33,907 bases of DNA from Competibacteraceae bacterium UBA6584 (GCA_002433805.1 DJIW01000002.1:1238-35144), one strand, 5' to 3'; positions 6,688 to 15,384 are shown, counted from the stretch's first letter. The notes: generated by a model from the sequence alone, not told the origin. Program-made: numbers and translations.

Positions 6688-9281
6688 CCGTCTTCTCCGT
6701 CAGGAGCCGACTCCCGCCGCGCCAGGGCCTGTTGGAGCTGCTTGTAATGGGTGATATCCACGAACGACAGCACCGCGCCGGAAAAGGTCTTCGGTCCGAC
6801 GATATAAGGGGCGACCCGCATCAGATACCAGACCTCCTCCCGAGTGCGGACTTCCCGCTCCAGAATCTGATTGGTGGCCTGTACTTCCCGGAGCGCTTGC
6901 AGCGGATTGCCGCTGGTCAAATAGTGGGAGATATGGGTGATCGGTCGGCCGATGTCGCTGTCCAATAACTTGAAAATCCGTGAGATTTGCGGCGAGAAAC
7001 GCCGCACCTCCAGATTTTCATCCAACAGCAGATGGCCGATCCCCGGCGCGCCCAGCAAATTTTCCACATCGTTACTGAGCTCGGTCAATTCGATCATCTT
7101 GCTTTGGTATTCGGTATTGACGGTGAACAGCTCCTCGTTGGTGGATTGCAGCTCCTCGTTGGTGGATTGCAGCTCCTCGTTGCTGGCCAGCAATTCTTCG
7201 TTAGTGGCCTGCAATTCCTCGTTGGAGGTTTCCAACTCCTCGATGGTGGCCTGAAGATTCTCGCGGGTGAATTGCAAATCCTGCTCCAGATCGCGCAAGC
7301 GCTCCTCGGCCACCTTGGACAGATCGTAAGATTGAACTCCGACGTCTGCCTCCGCGCCCTCGTTCTTTTTCACCTCCTCGATAAACACCACCACCAGGGA
7401 CACTTGGCCCTTTTTCTCCGGCAACGGCCGGATCCGCAAATCCACCAGCCGACCCGCGCCCTCCTGGGTCAGCCGAATATTGGCAAAGCGCAGCTCCTGA
7501 CGCTGGCGGAACACCTTCTGAATGCCGGTCGTCAGCGGGATGGTCAGCTCGCGGGCGGCCATCTTGGAAATGTCGTTGACCACCTTGCCCGAGGGGAGTC
7601 GGAAGTAGCTTCCGGCATCGCCCAACACGTGCAGGACTTCCAGCTGTTCGTTGACGATCAGCGCCAGCGGGATGTAATCGTGGGTGATCGCCTCCAGAAA
7701 CCGCTCCAGCACCCGCTCTTCCTCGCTCAAGCGCAACGTCCGGCGGACGCTGGCGAACTGGCCCCGCAAGTCCCGCGCCCGGGTGTCGGTCACCGACAGC
7801 AGGCGGGTGTTGTCGGAGGATAAGGGCTTGAGCCGACCCCGCGACCGATAAAGCTTCCATTTCGAATCCAGCACTTCGAAATAATCGGTCATGTCGCCGA
7901 TGGTCTCGCTGGTGCCCAACATCAAGACCCCGCTGGGATTGAGCGAAAAATTGAAGAATTCCAAAACCTTATGTTGCAAGATCGGCTGGAGATAGATCAG
8001 CAGATTGCGGCAGCTGATCAGGTCGATGTTGGTGAACGGCGGATCCTTGATCAGATTGTGCTGGGCGAAAACCACCATTTCCCGAATGCTGCGCGCGATT
8101 TGGAAGTTATCTTCCTTCTTGTGGAAATATTTGGCTAAAAGCCGGGGCGAGACATCGGCGGCGATGCTTTCCGGGAAACAGCCGTTGGCGGCGAAGTGAA
8201 TGGCGTCCCGGTCGATGTCGGTGGCAAAAATCTTCAAATCGCGGGAAACCCCCGCCAGTTCCATGGTCTCGCGCGCCAGGATGGCCAGACTGTAGGCCTC
8301 CTCGCCGGTGGAGCACCCCGCTACCCAAAAGCGGCTCTCCCGACTTTCGGGATTCTTGAAAATCTCCGTCAGCCCCAGTTGGGCGAGCCGGTCGAACGCA
8401 TCCTGATCGCGGAAAAAACTGGTGACGCCGATCAGCAGTTCCCGATACAGCGCCACCACCTCGCCGGGGTGGTTGGAGAGAAAGGCGACATAGTCCCGGA
8501 TGTCGTCGGTTTGATTGATGGTCATCCGCCGCTCGATGCGCCGGGTGACGGTGCTGGGCTTGTAGAAGGTGAAATCGACCTTGCACTTCTCGCGCAGGAT
8601 GGCAAAGATGCGGGTCAAGCCCTGCTCGTCGCTCAACAGCGTCTCGGAGCGCTCGACCTTGGTGATGTAGGGATGCTTGGCGAAGGACAGCAACTGACCG
8701 GGCATCTGCTCCGGCGGGAGCACGAAATCGGCCAATCCGGTGGCGATGGCCGCCCGCGGCATTCCGTCGAACTTGGCGCTTTCCTCGCTCTGCACCATCG
8801 CCATGCCGCCGTATTCCTTGATGGCGCGCACGCCTCGCGTGCCGTCGCTGCCGGTGCCGGACAGAATGATCGCCACCGCCTTCTCGTTTTGATCCTCGGC
8901 CAGCGAGCGCAAGAACACGTCGATCGGCAAATTGACGCCCTTGCTGTGATCCTGTTCGCTCAGCAGCAGCTTGCCGTGGAAGATCGTGAGATTTTTCTTC
9001 GGCGGAATCAAATACACATGATTGGGCAGCACCACCATCCCATCTTCCGCCCGGTTCACCGGCATCAGGGTTTTCTTGGACAGCAGTTCGACCATCAAGC
9101 TTTTGTAATCCGGCGAGAGGTGCTGGATCACGATAAAACCCAAATCATTTTCAGGCGGCATGTGGCTGAAAAACAGCTCGATGGCTTCCAGCCCGCCGGC
9201 GGACGCGCCGACCGCCACGTAATGGGTCGGCGATCCTGTCAGCTCGACCGCTTCTTCCGGCTTATCGCTCGTTTTCTTCAT
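6684..9281 (-). CDS. CheB methylesterase - CheR methyltransferase - PAS fusion protein
   Basis: This 865-residue cytoplasmic protein combines the two chemoreceptor-adaptation enzymes. The CheB-type methylesterase/deamidase domain (about 18-205) has catalytic Ser27 (GASAGG), His54 (IQHLSP) and Asp146 (GTGSDG). It lacks the receiver domain that normally gates CheB. The CheR domain (about 215-480) has SAM-binding WVAGCSTGEEAYS (319-331), GVTSFFRD and SCRNLLIY. A long coiled coil follows, containing six heptads of the NEELQST type (about 677-718), then a C-terminal PAS (about 730-850). The start ATG at 9281 is chosen because it has GGAG about ten bases upstream; an ORF start at 9368 adds 29 residues without homology. 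No chemoreceptor, CheA or CheW lies nearby. Such fusions often serve general sensory circuits rather than flagellar chemotaxis. A perfect TTGACA lies at 9344-9349 on this strand, but no good -10 follows it. Confidence 0.92.
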   Translation of the reverse strand: MKKTSDKPEEAVELTGSPTHYVAVGASAGGLEAIELFFSHMPPENDLGFIVIQHLSPDYKSLMVELLSKKTLMPVNRAEDGMVVLPNHVYLIPPKKNLTIFHGKLLLSEQDHSKGVNLPIDVFLRSLAEDQNEKAVAIILSGTGSDGTRGVRAIKEYGGMAMVQSEESAKFDGMPRAAIATGLADFVLPPEQMPGQLLSFAKHPYITKVERSETLLSDEQGLTRIFAILREKCKVDFTFYKPSTVTRRIERRMTINQTDDIRDYVAFLSNHPGEVVALYRELLIGVTSFFRDQDAFDRLAQLGLTEIFKNPESRESRFWVAGCSTGEEAYSLAILARETMELAGVSRDLKIFATDIDRDAIHFAANGCFPESIAADVSPRLLAKYFHKKEDNFQIARSIREMVVFAQHNLIKDPPFTNIDLISCRNLLIYLQPILQHKVLEFFNFSLNPSGVLMLGTSETIGDMTDYFEVLDSKWKLYRSRGRLKPLSSDNTRLLSVTDTRARDLRGQFASVRRTLRLSEEERVLERFLEAITHDYIPLALIVNEQLEVLHVLGDAGSYFRLPSGKVVNDISKMAARELTIPLTTGIQKVFRQRQELRFANIRLTQEGAGRLVDLRIRPLPEKKGQVSLVVVFIEEVKKNEGAEADVGVQSYDLSKVAEERLRDLEQDLQFTRENLQATIEELETSNEELQATNEELLASNEELQSTNEELQSTNEELFTVNTEYQSKMIELTELSNDVENLLGAPGIGHLLLDENLEVRRFSPQISRIFKLLDSDIGRPITHISHYLTSGNPLQALREVQATNQILEREVRTREEVWYLMRVAPYIVGPKTFSGAVLSFVDITHYKQLQQALARRESAPDGEDG
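7128..7253. repeat. Six tandem 21-bp units inside the CheB-CheR gene
   Basis: Six consecutive 21-base units start at 7128, 7149, 7170, 7191, 7212 and 7233. The first two are identical (CAGCTCCTCGTTGGTGGATTG on the plus strand is repeated exactly); the others diverge mostly at third positions and in the last third of the unit. On the coding strand each unit gives one heptad, NEELQST or a variant, so the array encodes six turns of a parallel coiled coil linking the CheR and PAS parts. Copy number could change by slippage in steps of seven residues without frameshift. Confidence 0.9.
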
Positions 9282-9455
9282 GCTAAAAACTCCAAAATAG
9301 CAAACGCGCGTTGACCGCAAACCGTGCTCGCCGCCGAATAAGTTGTCAAGGGCTGGAGGCGGCCGCAACGCCGGCCGCCGGGCGAATCAAGAACAGGCGT
9401 TCGGGCTCGAAAAGAGGGTTGGACCCCGCCGGACGGGACTGCCGAGCCGATACCG

Positions 9456-9486
9456 AAAACCCGCCCGAGCATCCGGCTCCGGCGGG
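9456..9486 (-). terminator. Intrinsic terminator after lipA
   Basis: On the minus strand, CCCGCC-G-GAGC, a five-base loop, and GCTC-G-GGCGGG form a ten-pair stem with one internal G-G mismatch, followed at once by TTTTC. It lies 28 bases beyond the lipA stop and upstream of the CheB-CheR gene, so it should separate the lipoate/elongasome cluster from the signalling operon. Confidence 0.75.
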
Positions 9487-9513
9487 TCGAACTCGCGGGC
9501 GCAAACCGCCGAT

Positions 9514-10548
9514 CTAGGGAGCGGAAGCCACTCCGGCGCCGCGAGCCTGGGAATCGGCGTGGTAGGAGGAACGGACCATCGGGCCGGAAGCTACATGGGT
9601 GAAGCCCAGCGCCTCGCCGACTGCCCGCAGCCGTTCGAACTCCTCGGGCGGAACATAGCACGCCACCGGCAAGTGATGGACGCTGGGTTGCAGATACTGG
9701 CCCAAGGTCAGCATGTTCACGCCATGATCGCGCAAATCGCCCATGACCTCCTCGATTTCCGCCAGCGTCTCGCCCAAGCCCAACATCAAGCCCGATTTGG
9801 TGGGGATGCGAGGATGGGCTTCCTTGAACCGTTTTAGCAGTTGCAGCGAATAATGGTAATCCGCGCCAGGCCGCGCCTGCCGGTACAAGCGCGGCACGGT
9901 TTCGAGATTGTGGTTGAACACATCCGGCGGTTCGCCCGCCAGCACCGCCAGCGCCGCTTCCATCCGGCCCCGGAAATCCGGGGTCAGAATTTCGATGACG
10001 ATGCCCGGCCGTCGGGCGCGCACCGCGCGGACGCAGGCGGCGAAATGCGCCGCGCCACCGTCGCGCAGATCGTCCCGATCCACCGAGGTAATCACCACGT
10101 AGTTCAAACCCATCGCCGCCACCGTGCGGGCCAGATTCTCCGGCTCCTGGCCGTCGAGCGAATTGGGCCGTCCGTGACCGACATCGCAAAACGGGCAGCG
10201 CCGGGTACAAATGTCGCCCATGATCATGAAGGTGGCGGTGCCGTGGCCGAAGCATTCGCCGAGATTGGGACAATTGGCTTCCTCGCAGACCGTATGCAGC
10301 CGGTTGTCCCGCAAAATCTGTTTCAGCCGCAGCACCTCCGGCGTGCCGGGAAAGCGCGCCCGAATCCAAGCCGGCTTGCGCAGGCGCTGCTCGGGCGTGG
10401 TCGGAGCGATCTTGACCGGAATTCGGGCGAGCTTTTCCTCGCCGCGCAGTTTCCCGCCTGGAGCCTGGACCGCTTTCGCCGGCGGCGCACTCGCGAGGGC
10501 ATCAGCGGCGGGGGCGACGAATTCTGGACTAAGGCTGGATTCGGACAT
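9514..10548 (-). CDS. lipA: Lipoyl synthase
   Basis: LipA is a radical-SAM enzyme that inserts two sulfurs into octanoyl groups on the E2 subunits of 2-oxoacid dehydrogenases and on GcvH. The 344-residue protein shows both iron-sulfur clusters. The auxiliary cluster ligands are Cys88, Cys93 and Cys99 in CEEANCPNLGEC, with the family's C-terminal serine in RSSYHAD. The radical-SAM CxxxCxxC is Cys114, Cys118 and Cys121 in CTRRCPFC. The ATG at 10548 (MSESSL) is preferred over 10614, because the upstream 22 residues carry no homology. The N-terminal 45 or so residues are Ala/Pro-rich and longer than in E. coli. It follows lipB by about 96 bases in the conserved order dacA-ybeD-lipB-lipA and is closed by a strong terminator. 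Confidence 0.98.
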   Translation of the reverse strand: MSESSLSPEFVAPAADALASAPPAKAVQAPGGKLRGEEKLARIPVKIAPTTPEQRLRKPAWIRARFPGTPEVLRLKQILRDNRLHTVCEEANCPNLGECFGHGTATFMIMGDICTRRCPFCDVGHGRPNSLDGQEPENLARTVAAMGLNYVVITSVDRDDLRDGGAAHFAACVRAVRARRPGIVIEILTPDFRGRMEAALAVLAGEPPDVFNHNLETVPRLYRQARPGADYHYSLQLLKRFKEAHPRIPTKSGLMLGLGETLAEIEEVMGDLRDHGVNMLTLGQYLQPSVHHLPVACYVPPEEFERLRAVGEALGFTHVASGPMVRSSYHADSQARGAGVASAP

Positions 10549-10644
10549 GGCGTATTCCTGAAATGGGCGCGGATGACCTGGACTTTGACGCGAGCGAGCG
10601 CCGATGTTTCCCACAGGCTGAAACGGCGACGCCGGCTTTCGGCT

Positions 10645-11310
10645 TCAAGGCAATCCCGTAAGGAGATCGAAACAAGTGTAGCCCAGCTTGCGGCCGAGGC
10701 GGGGCAATAAATCGTCGGCCGCGTCCTCCAGACTCAGATCGAGTCCCAGATCGCGCAACTGGGTCACCCGCAAGCCGGGGTAACCGCAAGGATTGATCCG
10801 GCCGAACGGTTCCAAATCCATGGCGACGTTAAGGCTCAGCCCGTGATAGGACCGGCCCTGGCGGATGCGCAAGCCCAGCGAGGCGAGCTTGGCGTCGGCG
10901 ACGTAAACGCCCGGCGCATCGCCGCGCGCGCGCGCCGCAACGCCGCGACAGGCCAGCAGCTCGATGACCGATTGCTCCAGCGCGGTCACCAACGCCCTCG
11001 GGCCCAGTCCCAGCCGGCGCACGTCCAACAGGCAATACGCCACCAGTTGACCGGGGCCGTGATAGGTGACTTGCCCGCCGCGATCGGTCTGAATCACCGG
11101 AATCTCGCCCGGCGCCAGCAGGTGTTCCGCCTTGCCGGCCATGCCTTGGGTAAACACCGGCGCATGTTCGACCCACCATAGCTCGTCGGGCGTGCCGGCG
11201 TCGCGGCGGTCGGTGAAGTCGCGCATCGCCTCGAACACCGCCCGGTAGTCGCAAAATCCCAGCCGGCGCAAGGTCAAGGGATGGCGGGTTGGAACGGGCG
11301 CGGCCGTCAC
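10645..11310 (-). CDS. lipB: Octanoyl-[acyl-carrier-protein]:protein N-octanoyltransferase
   Basis: LipB moves the octanoyl group from acyl carrier protein to the lipoyl domains of target enzymes, supplying the substrate for LipA. The 221-residue length is normal. The catalytic pair is visible: Lys141 in DAKLASLG and Cys175 in INPCGYPGL. The signature GGQVTYHGPGQLVAY (78-92) and HGLSLNV (156-162) are intact. The start is a GTG at 11310, five bases after the ybeD stop; no strong ribosome-binding site is seen, so translation may be coupled to ybeD. The only nearby internal Met would delete the first conserved strand. Confidence 0.97.
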   Translation of the reverse strand: MTAAPVPTRHPLTLRRLGFCDYRAVFEAMRDFTDRRDAGTPDELWWVEHAPVFTQGMAGKAEHLLAPGEIPVIQTDRGGQVTYHGPGQLVAYCLLDVRRLGLGPRALVTALEQSVIELLACRGVAARARGDAPGVYVADAKLASLGLRIRQGRSYHGLSLNVAMDLEPFGRINPCGYPGLRVTQLRDLGLDLSLEDAADDLLPRLGRKLGYTCFDLLTGLP

Positions 11311-11315
11311 GGACG

Positions 11316-11603
11316 CTACAACACCAAGGCAATTTCAGGATGGCCGCTCAATTCCTGGTAGATGGCGTCCAACTGTTGACGATCGCGAGCGCGCACGATC
11401 ACCGTGATCGATTGATACCGCCCGGCGCGGCTGTCGCGCACCCGCACCCGCGATTCGTCCAAATCGGGCGCGTGCCGGCGCGCCAGCTCGATGGCCAGCG
11501 CGCGCAGATCGACCGTGCTGGCCCCCAGGATCTTGATGGGAAAATCGCAGGGAAATTGCAGCGGCGATTCGCCTTCCGGGTCAACTCCGCGCGCCTTCAT
11601 CAC
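11316..11603 (-). CDS. ybeD: YbeD/DUF493 family protein
   Basis: This is a 95-residue protein of the YbeD family, a small ACT-like alpha/beta fold of unresolved function, conserved between dacA and lipB in many Gammaproteobacteria. Visible family features are the N-terminal LQFPCDFPIKILG, with the buried FPCDFPIK motif, and the SITVIVRARDRQQLDAIYQEL helix-strand region near the C-terminus. It begins with two consecutive ATG codons (11603 and 11600). It lies five bases after the dacA stop and five bases before lipB, so it belongs to that operon. A role in regulating lipoate attachment is often assumed from position only. Confidence 0.95.
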   Translation of the reverse strand: MMKARGVDPEGESPLQFPCDFPIKILGASTVDLRALAIELARRHAPDLDESRVRVRDSRAGRYQSITVIVRARDRQQLDAIYQELSGHPEIALVL

Positions 11604-11608
11604 CGCCT

Positions 11609-12778
11609 TCAGCGAAACAGGTAATAAAAGAACATCATGATCGAGTCGATCAACCGCCCGAACCAGCCGCTTTGGGGCACCTCCTTCAACGCCACCAATG
11701 GGGTCTTGCTCACCTCCTGATCGCCCAGCTTGACCACAATTTCGCCGAAGGGCTGATCCTTTTGCGCCGGCGCGATGAGTTTGGGCTGTACGCTCGTGGT
11801 GATGCTCACTTGCGGGGCCTGCCCCTTGGGAACGGTCACGTATAAGGGATGAACCACGCCTAAAGGCAATTCGCTTTCCTTGCCTTTCCAGATGCGGGCC
11901 GTGACGATGGGCGCATTAGCGTCGTGCAGCTTGCGGCTTTCGAAAAAACTGAAGCCGTAATTTAACAGCGCCTGGCTGGCCTGAAAGCGGTCTTTTTCCT
12001 TGGTCGCCCCCAGCACCACGCCGATCAGGCGGGTGTCGTTGCGCTTGGCCGACGACACCAAGCAATAGCCGGCCGATTCGGTGTGGCCGGTCTTGACGCC
12101 ATCGACCGAGCTGTCGGTAAACAACAGCCGGTTGCGATTTTCCTGGTCGATATTGTTGTATTTGAAACCGCGCACCGAATAGCGGGCGTAGTGCTCGGGA
12201 AAATCCTGAATCAAAACCCGCGCCAGCAGCGCGATATCGCGGGCGGACATGTAATGATTGGGATCGGGCAAGCCCGCGGCGTTGGTGAAATGGCTGCTTT
12301 TCAAGCCCAGCCGTTCCGTCTCCTGATTCATCAGTTTGACGAAGGTTTCCTCCGAGCCGGCCACATGCTCGGCCAACGCCACCGTGGCGTCGTTGCCGGA
12401 CTGCACCACCATGCCCATCAGCAGGTCTTCCACCGAGACTTGGCTGCCGACCTTGACGAACATTTTGGAGCCGGCCGTTTTCCAGGCTTTCTCGCTGATC
12501 GTCACTTTATCGTCCAGATGAATTTTCCCGGCTTTCAGCGCCTTGTAAATGACGTAACCCGTCATCAACTTGGTGATGCTGGCCGGCTCCATCCGCTCGT
12601 CGCCTTTCAAGTTGGCCAGCAAATTGCCGCTCTGATAATCCATCAGCACATAACCCTTCACCGGCAGTTGCGGCGGCGGCGGTATGGGTTCGGCGCGCGC
12701 TGGCGTCCAGCCAGCCAGCAGCAGAGCGATCATCAGAAACGGTACCAACAGAATGGGAGCTTTAGTCGAATACGGCAT
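11609..12778 (-). CDS. dacA: D-alanyl-D-alanine carboxypeptidase (PBP5/6 type)
   Basis: This periplasmic penicillin-binding protein removes the terminal D-Ala from peptidoglycan stem peptides. The 389-residue protein has a signal peptide (1-29, cleavage after ARA). All three serine-acyltransferase motifs are present: Ser67-x-x-Lys70 (SITK), Ser127-Gly-Asn129 and Lys229-Thr-Gly231. A C-terminal beta domain follows (about 280-365). The last residues, GWFGRLIDSIMMFFYYLFR, form an amphipathic membrane-anchor helix as in PBP5. It is the first gene of the dacA-ybeD-lipB-lipA group and is separated from rlpA by a strong terminator. It therefore probably has its own promoter in 12779-12840, although no good -35/-10 pair could be picked out there. 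Confidence 0.97.
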   Translation of the reverse strand: MPYSTKAPILLVPFLMIALLLAGWTPARAEPIPPPPQLPVKGYVLMDYQSGNLLANLKGDERMEPASITKLMTGYVIYKALKAGKIHLDDKVTISEKAWKTAGSKMFVKVGSQVSVEDLLMGMVVQSGNDATVALAEHVAGSEETFVKLMNQETERLGLKSSHFTNAAGLPDPNHYMSARDIALLARVLIQDFPEHYARYSVRGFKYNNIDQENRNRLLFTDSSVDGVKTGHTESAGYCLVSSAKRNDTRLIGVVLGATKEKDRFQASQALLNYGFSFFESRKLHDANAPIVTARIWKGKESELPLGVVHPLYVTVPKGQAPQVSITTSVQPKLIAPAQKDQPFGEIVVKLGDQEVSKTPLVALKEVPQSGWFGRLIDSIMMFFYYLFR

Positions 12779-12840
12779 GTCGCGGCTGTCTTTCGGGGGT
12801 GGCGAATCGAAGGGGTGATTCTAGCTACAAGCGCGGTTCA

Positions 12841-12880
12841 AAAACAAACCGCCTTGCGTCTCAAGCGGCAAGGCGGTTTG
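12841..12880 (-). terminator. Intrinsic terminator between rlpA and dacA
   Basis: CAAACCGCCTTGC (12845-12857) and GCAAGGCGGTTTG (12868-12880) are perfect 13-base inverted arms with a ten-base loop. In the minus-strand direction the stem is followed by TTTTTG. It sits 28 bases after the rlpA stop and about 65 bases before the dacA start, and so divides the wall cluster into two transcription units. Confidence 0.9.
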
Positions 12881-12907
12881 ATCGCGGTACGCGGTTAAAG
12901 GCTGGCC

Positions 12908-14188
12908 TCAGTCGCTAAAGTTGCGGGAGCGGTTCAGTTTCACGCCCGCCAACCGCACCAGCGCCGCCTTGGACGCCGCCGCTTGGCGGGAAGATGGACG
13001 AACATCCGCCCGCTGGATCGGGCCAGCGGTCTTGCGGCTCTCACGCGATGGCTGACCGCCGTCGCGCGAGGGCGACGACCGATCCGCTTTGGCGCGGCGC
13101 GCGCCGGCTTTCTCACTTGGGTCGCGCCGCACGGAAGCCGGCGCTTCACCCGACGCCATCAGACGCGGCGCGGGAACGTCCAGCACCGGCGCTTGTGGGA
13201 CGTGGGCCTGCTCGCTCGCGCGCGAAGACCCGGCGCTCGCGTCGTCGCCCGCCAAGGTCTGCGGCGGGGAAGCGACCGGCCCCGGCGGTCCGGCGCGAAC
13301 CGCAATCAACTCTGAGCGAGGCGGCTCCGACATCGCTGGCGGGACTGGTTCCACGCGGACCATGGGCGGAGCAGCCCCTCGCGGCGGCGTTACGGACCTC
13401 GCCGGCTCTGCAATGGAGCGTTTCGACGGTTCGGTCGGAACCGAGGCGAAGGTTAACGGCAAAGGCGGTGAGGCGGGCGGCGGTTCGGCGCGCGCCGACG
13501 CGACCACCGACAGCGCGGCGGAATCAGGCGCTTTAGGCTCCTCGCGGGCGGATCGCGGCGTGGCGGGCCCGTCCGATGCGGACTTCGACGGCTGGCCCGC
13601 CAGCTGCCGTCTGGCGTCGGCGCGCCGGGCCGCCAGCTTGGGCAACAACTGATAAGGCTCCAGCGCGGTCACTTCCACCTGGGCGGTGCCCTTGCCCAAC
13701 ATGGCCAGGCGGTCGGCGGCGGCGTAGGACAAATCGATAATGCGCTGGCCCACAAACGGGCCTCGGTCGTTGACCTTCACCACGACATTGCGGCCGTTTT
13801 CCAGATTGGTCACCCGCACGTAGGTCGGAATCGGCAAGCTTTTGTGGGCGGCGGTCAAATCGAACATGTTGTACAACGGACCGCTGGAGGTCTTGCGTCC
13901 GTGAAACCCCTTGCCGTACCAGGAGGCGACCCCTCGCTCGCGGTAGCCTTCGCTGGTTTCCTGGACCCGGTAGCGCCGGCCGAACACCACATAGGTGTCG
14001 GGATTGCCGCTGCGGCTGGCGGGTTCGAGTCGGAGCGCGGATTCTAAATTGCTCTTGGGGGGAGTTGCCGGAATATCGGCGACCGGCGAGCCGAGCGGCG
14101 CGGAATTTTCAGGGACCGTGCCGCAGCCGGCGAGCGCCGCCGCCAACGAGGAATAGAGCAAGGCGTGGCTCCAGTAGGATTTCGCCAT
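12908..14188 (-). CDS. rlpA: RlpA-like septal/rare lipoprotein A, endolytic transglycosylase family
   Basis: RlpA proteins are outer-membrane lipoproteins that cleave denuded glycan strands. The 426-residue product has a lipoprotein signal with lipobox ALAGC (Cys22). A double-psi beta-barrel domain (about 80-185) contains GVASWYGKGFHGRKTSSG, TAAHKSLP and VKVNDRGPF, holding the conserved His and Asp. ATG at 14188 is chosen because GGGAGGTG lies just upstream; the longer frame to 14269 adds 27 residues before the signal peptide. The C-terminal 240 or so residues are low-complexity Pro/Ala/Ser/Arg sequence. The SPOR domain that recruits RlpA to septal denuded glycan in Pseudomonas and E. coli is not recognisable. 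It follows mltB by 77 bases and ends at a strong terminator. Confidence 0.92.
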   Translation of the reverse strand: MAKSYWSHALLYSSLAAALAGCGTVPENSAPLGSPVADIPATPPKSNLESALRLEPASRSGNPDTYVVFGRRYRVQETSEGYRERGVASWYGKGFHGRKTSSGPLYNMFDLTAAHKSLPIPTYVRVTNLENGRNVVVKVNDRGPFVGQRIIDLSYAAADRLAMLGKGTAQVEVTALEPYQLLPKLAARRADARRQLAGQPSKSASDGPATPRSAREEPKAPDSAALSVVASARAEPPPASPPLPLTFASVPTEPSKRSIAEPARSVTPPRGAAPPMVRVEPVPPAMSEPPRSELIAVRAGPPGPVASPPQTLAGDDASAGSSRASEQAHVPQAPVLDVPAPRLMASGEAPASVRRDPSEKAGARRAKADRSSPSRDGGQPSRESRKTAGPIQRADVRPSSRQAAASKAALVRLAGVKLNRSRNFSD

Positions 14189-14265
14189 AAAACACCTCCC
14201 TTCCACTGCCTGACGCGCCGATGACGCCTTCCGGCAGTGCGATTTTTGTGGATTTTCAGGAGCGC

Positions 14266-15384
14266 TCAACCGGCGCTGACGGCCGGTTGCGGCGCGGGAA
14301 GGCGAGCCGCCCCCCGATAACGCGCGCGGATTTCCTGGCTGAGCTGGTAAACCGCCATGGCGTACAACTGGCTGTGGTTGTAGCGAGTGATGACGTAGAA
14401 ATTATGAAAGCCCAGCCAGTATTCGGGTCCATCGCCGGCTTGCAGCTCCAACAGCAGCGCAGCTTGAGCATCGTTGACCGATCCCTGGGGCGTGATCCCT
14501 CGCGCGCGCAGGCTGGCGACGCTGGTTTGCGGTGGGCTTAGCCGCCGGCTGACCAACGCCGGATAGTTAGCCCCGCTCACCGACGCGGGCGCGGCGACCG
14601 GCCCGCCAGCCCGCCAGCCGTGCTTGCTGAAATAATTGGCGACGCTGCCGATGGCGTCACGCGGGTTGCGCCACAGATCGCGATGGCCGTCGCCGTCGAA
14701 ATCCACGGCGTACGAGCGGTAGCTGCTCGGCATGAATTGCCCGTAGCCCATCGCGCCGGCGTAAGAACCCCGAGGCGCGAGCGGATCGACCCCCTCCGTC
14801 CGGGTCAGCAGCAGGAAGCTCTCCAACTCCTTGCGGAAATAATCGGCGCGCCGGGGATAGTCGAACGCTAGCGTGGCCAACGCCTCCAGCACCCGGTATT
14901 TGCCCATGTTGCCGCCGTACTGGGTTTCGACGCCGATGATGGCCACCACATACTCCGGCGGCACCCCATAAACCTGTTCGGCCCGCGCCAGCGCCGCCGC
15001 GTTGGCGCGCCAGAACGCCACTCCGCCGTCGATCCGCTTGGCGGTCATGAAGATGGGCCGATAGGTGTGCCAAGGCTTGGATTCGGCCGGCTTGGACATG
15101 GCGGCGACGATGCTCGGCTGGAGTTGGGCGCGCGCGAAGGTGGCTTGCAAGTGCGCCGCGTTGAAGCCGTGCTGGGCCGACATCCGGCGGATGAACGCCT
15201 GCGCGTCGGGGCGATCGGCCAGCGGCTGGCCGGAACCCGCCGAGCCGGTTTCATCCCCGAAACTCTGCGGCGCGGGGGCGGGCGGAGCCGAATCCATCGG
15301 AAAACTCCCCGGTTGCCGCACCGGCGCTTGCGGGGCGCAGGCGCTGAGGACCAGCAAAAAAGCGAGCAATATCGGGCTTTTCAC
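14266..15384 (-). CDS. mltB: Membrane-bound lytic murein transglycosylase B
   Basis: MltB cleaves the MurNAc-GlcNAc bond of peptidoglycan to 1,6-anhydro products from the outer membrane. The 372-residue protein starts at a GTG (15384) followed by a short lipoprotein signal with lipobox LSAC (Cys16). The SLT_2-type domain carries the catalytic Glu153 in IGVETQYGGNMG, then AMGYGQFMPSSYR and the DFDGDGHRDLW loop, all typical of MltB. The C-terminal segment, GPEYWLGFHNFYVITRYN, is also family-specific. The frame is open for another 1.1 kb upstream, but that part is antisense-frame noise over rodA; the signal peptide fixes the start. It follows rodA by 32 bases, as in Pseudomonas. Confidence 0.96.
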   Translation of the reverse strand: MKSPILLAFLLVLSACAPQAPVRQPGSFPMDSAPPAPAPQSFGDETGSAGSGQPLADRPDAQAFIRRMSAQHGFNAAHLQATFARAQLQPSIVAAMSKPAESKPWHTYRPIFMTAKRIDGGVAFWRANAAALARAEQVYGVPPEYVVAIIGVETQYGGNMGKYRVLEALATLAFDYPRRADYFRKELESFLLLTRTEGVDPLAPRGSYAGAMGYGQFMPSSYRSYAVDFDGDGHRDLWRNPRDAIGSVANYFSKHGWRAGGPVAAPASVSGANYPALVSRRLSPPQTSVASLRARGITPQGSVNDAQAALLLELQAGDGPEYWLGFHNFYVITRYNHSQLYAMAVYQLSQEIRARYRGAARLPAPQPAVSAG

